64,000 nt of DNA from Hyperoplus lanceolatus (GCA_026929865.2 CM049398.1:23205001-23269000), one strand, 5' to 3'. Counted from the stretch's first letter, positions 24,920-48,823 are shown. Program-made: numbers and translations. The notes: a model not told the origin generated them from the letters alone.

Positions 24920-27900
24920 TGTATCAAAGCATTTGAATTGTGCTACATGTAGTGCCTTGCATTGCTCATACTCTTTAAGTGTAAGTTATCAGTTTCAATC
25001 AAATGTAAGCGGTGTCGATTCAACTTTGTGATGATGTTATGATGAGTATGCGCCGTGAAATCCAAAACCTAGACAGAACACTTGCTCCTGGCTCGCTGCA
25101 CTTCAAAAGCAATTAACCCCATTTAAATCATTGCCCTCAGATTCAAATTTAATTTTAAATGACACCTCTTGGCGAAGCAGTTTTTTTGGGAGCCATGACA
25201 GTAACATCGATAATGATCCAATGCAGAGACTAGTCTTCCAAGGTTCGCCAGATATCCCTGAAAAACTGTGATAGGCTTTACGAAGTCGGTCGGGGACCAA
25301 TGCATTCATAAATGCAAGCAAGCGAATGGACCTGCTAAGACACACTATCTCCAGAGAGCCACTTCTCCCTGCTGACTGGAGAGAACATCAAAATATTGCC
25401 ACAAAGTAAGCAAAGGAAAAAATTGAGTTGTTATTGGTTCTCAGAGAATCAGAGATGGCCAGGGCCAAGGGAGCTGAGGAGTCAGAGACAGACTCGATTA
25501 CGAACTTGGAAACCTGCCCTCCGTTGGTCTTTGAAGACTTGGCGTTACAAATCTTGGGTAGAGAGAGAGGAAGAATTTGTGAGTCTGCCAGTGCTTCCCT
25601 GATTGCTCTGATATACTTGTCAGTGTGAGAGACTAAGTAATGAATTATCAAAGTTTACTGTCCAGTACCTGCCTAAAGAACAATTACTGTATAAACACTT
25701 ATTACATTTTCAATTAGTTTCAGATACAGCATGATAGTGAACCCAATACTGCCCAGGACTAATTGAAGTCATTTAGATCTTTCCAATTAAAATTAATTAG
25801 TTAGGGGGTTACAAGGGTTATTTTTTGTACCTTGTAAACTGTGCAGATTAGAATGACAACTTACTAGCTCTTTTCCCAATGATTCCAATCACTTTTCGTG
25901 GTCTTTGAAAGCACATTGGATTTTCTCAATTGTTATCATGTGGGTTAGTTGGCTTTAGTGTTAACAGTAAACTTCACTGAAGTTCCACTATTGACATCTG
26001 AGCTATTCCCATGACAATAGAGAAAATTATATGTGGCTCTTGAATATTTTTTACAGATCACAAATAGATGTATTTTGGCTACAGTTTTGGCTATAATGTC
26101 AATGAGTGGCATCAAGCCTAGACATGTTTCAAAAAAACATCTCAAAAGTCAATAGTTAAACGATGCCTTTCATAATTAGCATTACCAACTTATTAAAAAA
26201 AAACTTGAAGAACTACAATAATCCATCTTCACTGTAATATGGAATTCATGTTTATTACTGTCCAACCAAATACTCTCTTGGAGCCTTGTTTATTCCAATT
26301 GTTGTCCAATGCATCCTCAAAAGGTTTATTGTACTAGGATGCAAATAAAATAAAAAATACAACTAGATTCAAAGGAACTTTTAATGAGGCTATCTGTGTC
26401 CTTATGTAATGGCTTGGAGGTGCTAAATAAAGTACAATGTTTTTTTTTAATTATTTTAAGGCTAATGTTAACTTTAGATTTTTTCTATTTTTAAGTAGTT
26501 AGAATTAGCATTTTACATACTAGGGAGGACTTTAGATGATAAATTCACTGAAAGAGCTGTCAGGGAAGTTAAGATCATTTGGAAATGGGAGAATTTAATA
26601 AACCCTATGGGCAACAATATGGGAATATCTACACGACCTGAATCAAGTTGAGTGGCTTAAGGGATGCTTTATAATAACTAAATCATCTCTGACACACTTT
26701 AATCCGGTAGAAAAACGTATCTCCTGCTCGCCCGACCGTCCTCCTGCCCAATCATTTATGAATAATAGTGTTAGTTCAACAGTCGCTGCAACAATTTTCA
26801 TTCACAAGTAGCATTGTTGCTGTGATTCTTTATTAATCAGTTGCAGGTGTTCTCTTCACAGTTGGTTAACCTGTGCTGATGTGAAAGGCTGTTAGGCCTC
26901 ATTGTCTGCCATTGGCTGCTGCAGCCTGTGGTGTGTGTATTATTGTCACATCACACACACACACACAAAGTTCAGGTGCCACAAACTCAAACGGGCCACC
27001 TGCGTTGTTGTGCGGAACAGAGGCTTTGCAACCTGTTCCCCTTTACATTGTTATCTGTCGGTGTTACCTTTTTGGAACATGTTTACCGCCTGTTGAGGGG
27101 AGATGGAAGAAAGTTCTACATTAGTGTGACAAAGCCAGTTAGAGTAAAATGAATTGGAAGAAGCAGAAAGCTGGATAATTGTTTTATGTGTTGTGTGTTT
27201 TGTTTCACTCACAAGTGAAAACAATTGGCTCCACAGTCAGTTCTGACTAAGAGCCTTTGGCAATGCTGGTGGCTCAGTGTAGCGTTCTGACCTTAGGCAC
27301 AACAGTGCTTGAGTTTAGTACTATTACAATGCATATATTTTCACAATGGCAATTCTTGAAAAGTCAACTTCATGTTAGAGGATAAGTCAGGGGATAACGA
27401 AAGTCAGTAGGAATAATTCTCTGGGTACCATAAATCTGTCCAATAGTTCTTGAGATAGTTCAGCCAGGACCAAAGGGGTGAACAAAGATTTGTTGGAGGG
27501 TGTTATATTTTGACATGTTGTTGTACAAATGTATGTGTTTCTGTTAAGCTCCATCCCTGTGAACAGAAGACCTGAGTGTTGTAAAGAAAAAAGAGCGACA
27601 CCACTGTTATTGCGAGTCTGCATGCATGGCAATGTATGGTTTTGTCAGTGCAGCACTTGCTTCACTCCACTTGGGATGTGGAGCAAATACTGCAGAATCT
27701 GCTGTAAACCATGAGGCCCGCTTTGCGTGTTCATCTTATATTCCTCTTTCCACCCAACTTTCAGATGCGTGATCCTGCAGTTTGAGAAATTGGACAATGA
27801 GTCAGAGTAATCTGAAAATAGATTGTTTGGAAATGTTGTGCGCATCAAGCACCAACACCCCCTGCTGCATTAGTGGATCACGGGCAATTTGCCTTTTTAC

Positions 27901-30900
27901 ACAACAGTGGCCTCAGTAAAATGACTCTGGGACTCCTGCTGTTTTTGCCCAGAACCTACGTATTCGTTTTTATGATTCAGCCATCCAGTTTTGGGAGCTG
28001 ATGCAGCATGCCGGCATCACTGGCGAAGTGAAGCATAAGCCTCCTCAGAAGCAGCGCTCCCTTTAGATGTATTTGAATAAGACATGATGCCAGTTTATTT
28101 TTGTAACATCCCCCCCACCCCAGACTGCTGGCAAGCAATGGAGTTGTGACTAACCCTCTTTCATTTTCCACATTAGGCGTACAAAATAATATGAAAAAAA
28201 AGAATACTGAGTCTGCGACTGCACATTTCAGCGTGGAGTCAATTAGGTATAGTAAAGGCAGTATTGTAAAGCCCAGCTGGTGTATATCACAGGTGTAGGG
28301 ATTCCTTTTGTGAATCTGAATAATATGCATCCAAATTAGAGTTCATTACTTCATACTGACACACTTTTCCTCAGCTGCATTTTCAGCCTGTGGGTCTTTA
28401 ATGATAAATAATAGATGCCACACAGCCACACTGCTCATGAAGGTGTAATTATCCTAGAATCTCAGTAAGGCCTTTGATTATTAGGCCATATCTAAACTTC
28501 TGTGACTTAACCTGGCTGACTGTCCTTGAACGTCTACTTTGGGAGGACATGAAGGTACACACTGTGAATGCATAAAGAGAGAAGCACTCACAGTTTGGCA
28601 CGTGTCCTTGTTTTATAGGTCTGGGCTTCGGTGTTGTCATTCTACCTGAGAAAACCCGGCAGAGGAGGAGGGAAAGGAAAAGGTCAGCTGAGGCGTCACC
28701 GATGATGTCACCACCACGTAGCTCGCACAGTTTGCAGTGTGGTCTTCGCAGCTGTGCATCACAAGTGGTGCCATGATCCAATTTTAACTGTGGGTAAGCA
28801 TCCAGAGCCCTTTTTTCCATTTATATTTATGGTTGTATTACTCATATATCAGACAATTAAAGGGGCATTCAACTGATGTTAGGAATCAATCAATTTACTG
28901 GTCAAAAGATAAGAGGTGCAGTTGTAAGAAAGATGTGGGCATTTACCTGGCGGGACGGGTCTAATAAAATGTGATAGAGTTGAATTGTGGGAAATGTAGT
29001 ATCAATGTTTTGAGGTCTTGACTTGCTTTAAAGACTAATAGCAAGGACATCCGAGCCTCTAATTTGTAATCTTGCTTTTGTGAGTCTTCCAACTGAATGG
29101 AAGTATGATATAAAATAAGCCTGAGTATCCACGTGATGTGATGATCAAAGTCTGTGTATATCTGCAGAATTGGCAAAACTGGCTTTTTGGATTGAAAATG
29201 GGATCATTCTAGGTTTTCTCTCATTCACAATTTGTCAGCCACCATCAAAAGGCTAGCAGAGGCAGGAACTTCCTAATACCAAGGGGTATATTCAGAAGGT
29301 CAAATAACCTCACATCTCACATAAAACGTAAGCAGTAGCAATGATGACTGAAGGGTAGCCGTTCAGCATTAGTGCTTCATTGCATGGTGAATTACTGACA
29401 AGAAGGGTTTTCATCCCTTTCAAAATTACTGTATTCAGTAGTTTGAGGTTCTTACATAATTATAGGCTGTAAAATAAGTGCATTTCACAATGTGATGAAA
29501 AGGCTTAGGTCATTCCATCTGTAGCATTTACATGGTCGAACCTTTTTTATTTCAAAAAGTGCATAGATTAATTTTTTTTTCACATATTTTCTCTGCTCAA
29601 GGGGTTGAATTTACTTTGTTTATCAGGACTTGAAATGTGAGCAATTTGAATTTCTGCACAACTAATTGTACTGCTGCATAAGTATGCAGAGCCACATGAA
29701 CGCAAATAATTTCTACAGAGGAGTTTACTGTAAATCACCTCCAAACTGAGGTAGGAAAATAGAGCTTTAAGCTTTGCGGGACCAATTTTCTTTTTTAGGT
29801 GATTCTCACTTCATGGCTTGGGCATTAATGGAGCAATTATTTACTGAGCTCAATAAACATAATTGGCATGTACAATTATGTTAAGCCTCCGTATAGTGCC
29901 GCCTTCCCCCAGCAGTGGGAGCAGGATCACTGTGTGAAATGTGATGACTTGTTACCTCATCTGTAAAGCTGAATTGAATAAGGCAAACACCTGTGCTCAC
30001 ATTATGTCGGCTTTTCCCTTTTGTTTTATCGAGCACACCAGTTAATAACTTCATCTTTTTCCAGCTAGGCCCTTGGCACAATGCCAGAGACCTATTAAAG
30101 AGAGGGAGAGGCAGACCACAGAAGAGATGGGGAGGTCTGCCATCCTTAAATCTTATGTTTAATAGCTATGTGGCAACGGAGTGCAGCACAGGGAGTGGAC
30201 ACAAGAATAATATGAAGACTCAATCCGAAACAATGATAGCGTATCGTGCAATCTTTAACACTAACACGGACAGGTTTGAGGAGTTGGTGATATCTGCAGA
30301 AAGGTTTTAGAACATTTTGTTTGGAAAGTTGGGTGCATTGAATGAGGAAGTAACAACAGGCTTTGTCTGCTGTGTGGTGTGTCCAGCTCATCAATGCAAA
30401 TTGTGTTTTTGCAGAAGCCAATCAAATCAGAGGGAGGCGGGTTTAGTCAGGGATTATGGGATTACTTGAGGCTCCCCCATCACTGTGGCCTTTAGTGTGG
30501 CCTTCAGTGTGCGCATGCATTCGCCACGAACATGATATAAAATATGATAACTTCTACATATTTGGTCAAAAAAACTTCAAAATGAAGGATGCACACCTTT
30601 GTGCCACGCACAAGCAATATCCGGAAGCTCAGGCCACTCTGACTAAAACTCAGAGAGATATGCGAGCCACAGGAACACAGACAGACGCACAGACAAACAC
30701 AGACGTTTCTTGCTTTATAGATAGATGTAATAATCTTTGTTGAGACTGTATCAGGGACACAATATTGATGTCCATACTGTATGAATCAATATCATATTGA
30801 TTAAACCGTTTTTGTTTTTCAATGTTTGCTATTTCAATACGATATTTTAATATCTTAATACCACCCAATGTAGAATCAACATAATGTAGGCATATAAACT

Positions 30901-32075
30901 GAACAATTTTAATTTTTCCTTTACATAACAACTTCTGAATAAAAAACCTGGGTCTTGTTCATGAAACAAGCAATTTGTGAAATACATTTTAACAGGGGAA
31001 GAAGTGTGCTGAATTGCCTGCCCTTTTTTCACTGTCCTGAATTTTTTATTTGACCATACATTTGAGTACAATTGAATGTGAATGAGGGGGCTGACCTTTG
31101 CCGGGGGCCTTGTAGCCTAAGCTCAGTGTTTTAGTAGGACATCATGTACTGTATATAGGCTACCCATCAAGTCTATTTTGAAGCCCCCTTTATACAGGCT
31201 TCTCTTTTTTTAAATGAGTCAGCTGGAAACATTAAAAGTAGCCTGAAAACTGTTTTCAGCCAACTCATGGAGCTAACAAGACTAGCTTAATTAGCTAGCT
31301 AGCTTCAATTACCAAAATCAACACTGTCACCGGCTAGAAAAGATAGATTTTCTCTACCTCCCTGACCTGAGGCTACCTGTGACCCATTCTTTTGAATCAC
31401 AAAAGAAGGAAGTGGGCAGTATCAATTGGGATGGTGGTAGTGATATAGTACCATTAAATGTAACATTAGGCCATGATGAAAGGAGAGTTCAAGTTAATAG
31501 TAACGGCATGTCAACTTATTTAATGAAATTTGTTAGACATAAAAAACGAAAACATCATTTTCATCATGAAAAAATTATTTCATTTGATTCACAGTTAATA
31601 TATTTATGTTTTTTGGAAGAGATGCAAAACTGAAATGTTCTGGCATGTCAAACAGTCTACCCGCAGTGGTGACATCGTTTCCTGCCATTTGGCTGGTGAA
31701 TAGTTTCACAGTGATGGCACAGATGAGCTCTTCAGGTTGGCATAGGGTACGGGCTCCTGTTCCATCATGGCCTCCTCTAGTGGCTCTGACTGCCCTGTTG
31801 TTTGCTGTGACACACTTATACTTTTATTTTTCAAACTTCATTATTTGACTTTTTTGCTGCTATACACAGGGTGAAACATAATCACCTGCTCCATCATCAT
31901 CTAATACTGTAACATTTTGGTTAGGGTGAAGAATCTCATTTCGTAGTATGTAGTATAAGTACCAGCTTTCTGTATTACCAAAGCTGTTCTTTCTTATTAT
32001 CATCACTGACATTTTTGGTCCTTGACCAATGAATACTGGTATCCTCCATTGACTAATAGGATGTGTTTCAGAAAA
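24207..32075. other. No gene seen; likely upstream region or 5' intron of b3gat1
   Basis: Almost 8 kb of AT-rich non-coding DNA with only small simple repeats, (TA)n at 24868-24919 and (CA)n at about 26951-26968. No open frame here has splice-supported coding character or a recognisable domain. One AT-rich stretch near 29700-29880 looks non-repetitive but carries nothing nameable. Confidence 0.5.
24868..24919. repeat. (TA)n microsatellite
   Basis: Twenty-six TA units. Confidence 0.95.
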
Positions 32076-32168
32076 CACACAGTATGGACAGGTAGCGGCT
32101 CGTCAGGAGATATTCACTGATTTTGACAAAGTTATTTTGACAACACAGAATTGCTGACTCCACCTTTA
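32076..32168. mobile_element. Partial copy of the TTAAAGGTGGAGTCAG inverted-repeat family
   Basis: It ends aattgctgactccaccttta, like the copies at 35146-35490 and 56951-57191, and contains the family interior ggacaggtagcgg and tttgacaacacagaattg. The left part is missing. It lies about 150 bp upstream of the first b3gat1 coding exon. Confidence 0.65.
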
Positions 32169-32316
32169 ATTAAAATGGAGGTCCTGTGAATTTGCCCATG
32201 TACATTTGACTAACATTTGTTATCTACAAACACAAATTCTGAGAATTCATGGATTTCTTTTCATAGTTTTCCAAGTCACTTCCCCACACGATAACACATC
32301 CATATTTTCTCTCCAG

Positions 32317-32347
32317 GTAATGCCGAGCCAAATAACCAATCCTGGAG
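32317..32347 (+). other. b3gat1: b3gat1 5' UTR segment with an upstream out-of-frame AUG
   Basis: This is the untranslated part of the first coding exon, assuming the acceptor at 32315-32316 is used. It contains an ATG at 32320-32322, 28 nt before the real start and in a different frame. That frame stays open through the rest of the exon, so an upstream ORF would overlap the b3gat1 start. Both ATGs have G at -3. Confidence 0.55.
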
Positions 32348-43008
<10,661 letters not shown>

Positions 43009-43240
43009 CCCGTTTCCCCTCAGACCACGGTAAACAAAAAATATCTTCATCATTGTCACTTTGTTACACTGCAAAAAACAGCAGGTTTTTTTATGTAAAG
43101 GTGGAGTCAGTGATTCTAGAAAAAAGCTTGTTGTCAAAATCCCTTTTTGTAAAAAAATCTGTGAATCTCCTTTCTACGGTGGCGCTGAGCATTCACCAAA
43201 TATAAAAGTTTCACAGCTAATGTAGCCGTTAGCACACTCA

Positions 43241-43370
43241 GGATCTCGTAATTACGAGAAAAGGTAATTACGAGATAATATCTCGTAATTACGAGATAAA
43301 GATCTCGTAATTATGAGATAAAGAACTCGTAATTATGAGATAAGGATCTCGTAATTATGAGATAAGGATC
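43241..43370. repeat. Tandem palindromic units (ctcgtaattacgag)
   Basis: About six imperfect units of roughly 20-25 bp built on the self-complementary core CTCGTAATTACGAG, some with one change (ctcgtaattatgag). The matching place in the right arm (45213-45232) has a single unit, so the array expanded only on the left. Confidence 0.85.
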
Positions 43371-43395
43371 ACCCTCTCATTCATCAATAACGATG

Positions 43396-43397
<2 letters not shown>

Positions 43398-43445
<48 letters not shown>
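43398..43445. repeat. (GT)n microsatellite in the left arm
   Basis: Twenty-four GT units. The mirror arm has (CA)n at 45151-45180. Confidence 0.95.
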
Positions 43446-43448
<3 letters not shown>

Positions 43449-43938
43449 ACGAGGTGAACCTAGCCATAGGCAAACGTAGGCAATTGCCTTGGTTTCCGGA
43501 CTACAATGGGCCCCATAATCAATACACTTATTTTAAATATTTTTTAATCAGCGATCGCATCGGGTACTGAGGGACATCTTTCGGCTTTACGCCCGTGATC
43601 AGCTGCTGGTCCGACTGGGCTTTTCTCCTGAACAGTCCAAGTGACTGCATATCTGCGCAAAGTTGACATGGCTAATACTCATTATCATGCCCTCCTTGTA
43701 GAAAGTTCGTATGTATTTGTATGAGTCAAGGATCACACCGAGTTTAAACGACTGCATTTAATCCAAGCTTTCAATAAAACTGCGCTTCGATACAGTAAAC
43801 AGGAGGTAAAAGTGAACTAGCCCACCGGGGAGGCAACACAGTATGATGGCTCCGGTTGCTCATAGTGAACAAACTGCATATTTTAACCAAATACTAATGA
43901 TAGCACACTCATGCCTATGGCTAGGTTCACCTCGTCTG
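43446..43938. mobile_element. hAT-like non-autonomous element
   Basis: Perfect 25-bp inverted ends, beginning CAGACGAGGTGAACCTAGCC and finishing GGCTAGGTTCACCTCGTCTG. The CAG tip and the interior (aggcaattgcc, gggcccc) are of hAT type. I see no 8-bp target duplication; the left flank is a GT repeat. Confidence 0.6.
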
Positions 43939-43940
43939 CA

Positions 43941-45147
43941 CACTGTCAGCCATGCATGTGGACCCCCACCTGATAACCTGGATCACCAACTACCTCACAG
44001 GCAGACCACAGTTTGTTCGATTAAAGGACACCACATCGGACATCTTAATCAGCAGCACTGGGGCGCCTCAGGGGACTGTGCTGGCCCCTCTTCTCTTCAC
44101 CTTATACACCTCCGACTTCAGCCACAACTCTGCATCATGCCATGTCCAGAAGTTTGCTGACGACACGGCCATCATGGGGTGTATGGGGGGGACCAAGAGG
44201 AGGAGTACCGTACTCTGGTGAGTGACTTTGTCACCTGGAGACATGCAAACCACCTGCAGCTCAATATATATCGAAAACCAAAAAGCTGGTGATTGACTTT
44301 GGGAAGGCAAAGCCACGCCCCCAAGCAGTGGAAATCGATGGGGTAGAGGTGGAAACTGTGGGCAGTTACAAATACCTGGGAGTGTGGCTGGACAAGAAGC
44401 TGGACTGGGCAATAAATACCAGCCATCTGTACAAAAAATGCCAAAGCAGATTATACTTTTTAAGGAGGCTGCGATCCTTCAACATCTGCAGCAAACTTCT
44501 GCTTATGTTTTACCAGTCGGTGGTCGCCAGCATCCTCTTTTACGCTGTGGTGTGTTGGGGAGGCAGCGCAACTAAGAAGGACTCCTCCAGGCTGGACAAG
44601 CTAATCAAGCGGGCCGGCTCTGTGGTCGGCATGAAGCTGGATGGTCTGGTGACAGTGGCAGAGAAGAGAACCACAAGGAAACTTCTGGACATCCTGGAGG
44701 ACACCGGCCACCCTCTGCACACTGTCATCAGCAACCAGAGAAGCTCATTCAGTGACAGGTTGCTCCTCCCCAGATGCAGAACCAACAGACTAAAAAACTC
44801 ATTTGTCCATCGTGCCATCATACTCCACAACTCCACACATGGAGGGAGGAGGGGGGTGGCTGATGGAACATAACCGCAACAGCTTGCATAATCTATTTAT
44901 TTATTACTACACACTAAGGTCAAACAGAGATATAAATTAATAACTGTTGTTAACATCTGCTGCTGCTGCTTCTTTTTAAAATGTATTTATAAATATAAAT
45001 CTGTATTTTACTTTTTTACCGTGTATATTGATGCATTTTAGTGACTTGCTTGTGTCTTGTTGCATGTACTACAGCTGCTGCTGGATTTTTTAATTTCCCT
45101 GAAGGAACACTCCCAAGGGATCAATAAAGTGTCTATCTATCTATCTA

Positions 45148-45149
<2 letters not shown>
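43941..45149 (+). pseudogene. 5'-truncated LINE (L2/CR1/Rex1-type) reverse transcriptase fragment
   Basis: The plus strand encodes STGAPQGTVLAPLLFTLYTS, FADDTAIMG (the reverse transcriptase catalytic box), then GSYKYLGVWLDKKLDW, YFLRRLRSFNICSKLLLMFY and AVVCWGGSATKKDSSRL, all typical of the L2/CR1/Jockey group. At least two frame changes occur between 44200 and 44290. It ends with a stop, a short 3' UTR, caataaag and a (TCTA)n tail at about 45130, as expected for a 3' LINE end. The endonuclease and first half of the reverse transcriptase are missing. Confidence 0.85.

Positions 45150-45150
<1 letters not shown>

Positions 45151-45180
<30 letters not shown>
45151..45180. repeat. (CA)n microsatellite in the right arm
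   Basis: Fifteen CA units, mirror of the (GT)n at 43398-43445. Confidence 0.95.
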
Positions 45181-45182
<2 letters not shown>

Positions 45183-45651
45183 CATCGTTATTGATGAATG
45201 AGAGAGTGATCCTTATCTCGTAATTACGAGATCCTGAGTGTGCTAACGGCTACATTAGCTGTGAAACTTTTTTTTATTTGGTGAATGCTCAGAGGAAAAT
45301 ATGGTGTTAATCCACATACTAGGCTCTGTACAGAAAGGGGACCCACCGTAGATATAGCAACATGCCCGTTTACAGGGCCTATATGGTTGTGTATTAACAC
45401 TGGATTTTTTTTCAGTGCACACACAAACATAGTACGGACAGGTTGTGAATTGTGAACCGAAAAGGGGTTTTGACAACAAGCGTTCTCCAGAACCTGATTA
45501 TTATTTTTTGTTGGAGGTGACTTCTAAAGGCACAATTACAGCAGCCGCTTTCTGATAGTAAATGTCACCAATGAGGAAAAAAACTGGTTCAATTAACTTG
45601 CATTAAGGCTTAGCGCTCTTTCTCAGCATATCTTAATCCTTTCTATTGCAG

Positions 45652-46320
45652 GTGATTGGCCTTGGACCTGCGAAAGAAGAAAGAAAAAAAAACGGCAGAG
45701 TCTCTTGATAAGTGCAACCAGCGCTCATGTCTTAATCATCAAAAGAAGAAGAAGAAAAAAAATGAAAGGGAGTGGCCTTGCAAGGGCAGTTTAATCCTCT
45801 CGGCTAAGGCGGACATTTTTTAGAATATGGACTAAAACACTACAAATAATGTATCACATTAAAGCACAGACGATTAAGAGTTGTTTTGTAGGGTCTGCGA
45901 CTGAGAGGAGACAAGGCCTCGCCAGGGTCGGTTTTGTGGACGTACGTGACGTGCACGAGGACAAGCTAACATAAGAGACAGCACAATATGAAAAGCATAC
46001 AGCCAGCGGATTCAACCAAACAAGCAGGTTTAAAGAATATCCTTCACCTCAAAAGAAAAAGAAAAAGAAAAAAAGACTAAGGGAAAATATAAAACCTATA
46101 GTATGGATCTGCACCTGGTCCAAGATACAAATAGCTCTTGGATTTAAGGACCCAACCTACTTGATCAGTCTGGATGAAAACAAATGTAAAGAACACTCCA
46201 AGGACAAATGCATCTCATGTGAATTTCCCTTCGAGCAACTCGAACGGCAAAGGGAATGAATGTTCTTTTGATAACTATGAAACTTTAATTTAATTTAGTG
46301 GTTTGGGTGTTTTTACAGGC
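45652..46320 (+). other. Possible spliced 3' UTR exon of b3gat1
   Basis: An acceptor (tcctttctattgcag) at 45637-45651 would pair with the donor gtaaac at 43030. It is followed by about 650 bp of unique-looking, A/G-rich non-coding sequence, unlike the repeats just upstream. The proposed intron 43030-45651 would remove the whole transposon cluster. The junction would sit 21 nt after the stop codon, inside the roughly 50-nt limit, so the transcript would not be expected to trigger nonsense-mediated decay. The 3' limit given is arbitrary because no clear polyadenylation signal fixes it. Confidence 0.3.
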
Positions 46321-47619
46321 ACTTGAAAATTGCTTGTTTAATTCTACTGACTCTTGCCTATACATTTACTCTTCGGTTATCATCGTTCATTTTTATAGTG
46401 TCATTATAACTCATGCATCTCCCCCGTACACTTGAAGAGATACTGCAGTTTGAAACCCTTAGGCCTACTACATGTACACATCAACATCCTAACACTCGTC
46501 TTAGCACTTAAAAGAAAACATACACAAATGACGCTGCTCCTTCGTGGCAATGTGTGTAAATAGTAATTCAATATGAAAACAATCAGAGGCAGAATTTGAC
46601 AAAAGCATTGTAATAACTGTATTTATAGTAAAAATTAAAATACTTTATTCCGCCCCTTGGGATTCCTCACAATGACACAAAACAAGGCATAGCTCCACCC
46701 TATAGGTTCAACACATGGAAAGAGTAATAGCACATCACCAACTTCCTTCAGTAACAGAAGCTACACACTGTTCTCTACACGTAAGCTTTGAACTAGCTCG
46801 AACGTAGTAGACTCACAAATGCTAATCTAATTGCCATGTGAGCTATCATATGAAGTGTTGTCTTTTGACATGGCAGGGAAACAACAGTGCATCATTTTTA
46901 ATTAGTTAATGGTTCCCCTTTTTTACGTATGCCCATATTTACAAGAGCAAGAGGTGCACAAGGTTCAGGCGTGTGAAAGTACAAATGATTGTGAGCATCA
47001 AAGGCTATAGGGATTTGTCTTTACCAGGCTTATCAGACCCTCTGCTTTCAAAAAAAAATACTTTTAGAGTGATGTGAATGAATAAGAAATGCGCAAAACA
47101 TAAATGTAGATGCTCAGGCTCACTTTTAATTTAAACTCACTTTCGAACAGCTAGTTTAAATTATAAATGAAAAGCTTTGGATTCCACTAACAAATATGAA
47201 ATAACATGCTCCTCATATTTGACAGCAGGCTAAAAGAGAAAGCACAACAAAGATAAATCCTATTTTTGCTAATAATTGGGTAGCAACACTGACGTTAGTA
47301 TGGTGTCGGCACCTCATGGCTCCTTTCTGTATAAGTATCCATCCATTGAACATTAACCTGACTCACAGAATGGAGTTGCTGCACCTCTTGACTAGCTACT
47401 ATGATGCTGAACACTGTAACAAAGGTATTATATGCCTGGTACGATAGAATATCGCCTCTACTTGGATAAATCATCCATCTAGTATTATAGTGCACAGTGC
47501 ACTACACAGGTGGTTCTTATCTAACATTGCCCGGCAGAAGTAGCTGGAGATAATTCAAACACAGAGCCTCTGTACTGTTGCCAGACTATATCTGCGCAGC
47601 GCACGCGCATCCCACTTCC

Positions 47620-47792
<173 letters not shown>

Positions 47793-48785
47793 CCAAAATA
47801 GGTTACACTGCTGCAGTTTGAAAACGTACAAAGACGTTGCATCCTCTCGGGCTCATCAGCTGCGCAAGATAGCGTGTTATTGCATATTTTGCTTGGAGTA
47901 TGTATGGTAAGATACGCATTCAGACAATAGCTGTATAGTATCTACCATCAAACTGGCTGTATTCATTGACTGCATGATGTTACACTGCACAGGGGGATCT
48001 GCCTGGGAGATCTTGCTTATCTTTGGGGTGTGTTTCTATTCTTCAACTTGCCTCCCATTATTTATTTTAAAGAAAAAAGAAGATACAATGTTATATATTT
48101 ATTTATGTATTTATTTCAGGTGAGTATGTGCAATTGAATCATCACAGCGTTTGCCCTTAAATCTGTACTTTCCAACTGCTCTCTTAAGAAAGCATTCACA
48201 GGTGCGGTTAACACATAGGTTATCATAAAGATCAATACAAGTTTAGTGCTACACACACACACACTTTCCATCTTCTTTATAGTTTTGCTATTGATCTAAA
48301 TCCTCCCTGAGAGGTCATTATCAGCTCTTAGTATAAATGAATGAATCCACCTGAAATGTTTAAAGCAATGAAACAACTTAAGAATTGTGGTCCAAAGTGG
48401 AGTGAGTAAAATACATAATTTGACACAATTGAACACCATCCTTTATTAAAAAGCAGCATAACTTGTTTACATTTTTTTTTGCTAACAAGTTTTCTGAAAT
48501 TGAGTAGGCAATGTTGTTTATCATTTACTTTTGAAGTAAAACTACAGTCCCGCTCTTATACTCTAAATGCTGGCAGACGCAGGCAAATCACTTAAATAAG
48601 ATTATTTCATGTTAACTCTTATCAGGTGACGTACCTACCTATTACGCATTATCTAAATACTCACAAAAATGATCCTACTAGAAACAAACCTACCTTTACG
48701 TCTACTTTAGCAGTACAGGTTATTCAGTCTTTAATGTCAGTTAATAAGCATTTCCCTGTGAGGGCTTCTCCAAGGCACAATACAC

Positions 48786-48787
<2 letters not shown>

Positions 48788-48822
<35 letters not shown>
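48788..48822. repeat. (CA)n microsatellite
   Basis: About 17 CA units. Confidence 0.95.

Positions 48823-48823
<1 letters not shown>

Larger units (their letters stand above)
43185..45292. mobile_element. Fold-back (inverted-arm) insertion with nested content
   Basis: The outer arms are reverse complements: ctgagcattcaccaaat, then agtttcacagctaatgtagc and cgttagcacactcaggatct, then attcatcaataacgatgcc and (GT)n on the left; the mirror image beginning with (CA)n and ggcatcgttattgatgaat on the right (45151-45292). The left arm is longer only because a palindromic 22-bp unit is repeated. A second inverted-repeat element and a LINE fragment lie between the arms. Confidence 0.75.
43096..45531. 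mobile_element. TTAAAGGTGGAGTCAG-family element split by a fold-back insertion
   Basis: The left half (taaaggtggagtcagtgatt to 43184) and the right half (45293-45531, with ggctctgtacagaaagggg and ttttgacaacaagcgttctc) belong to the same family as 35146-35490. The 2.1 kb fold-back 43185-45292 sits between them. The left end is 88 bp after the b3gat1 stop codon. Confidence 0.65.

Noticed and set aside
43241-43370. CRISPR-like array of regularly spaced repeats
   Set aside because: The units are themselves palindromic, have no unique spacers of even length, and lie inside a fold-back element in a vertebrate genome.
44289-44873. Host gene encoding a 194-residue protein
   Set aside because: It is the end of a LINE reverse transcriptase, frame-shifted from its upstream part and followed by a (TCTA)n tail.
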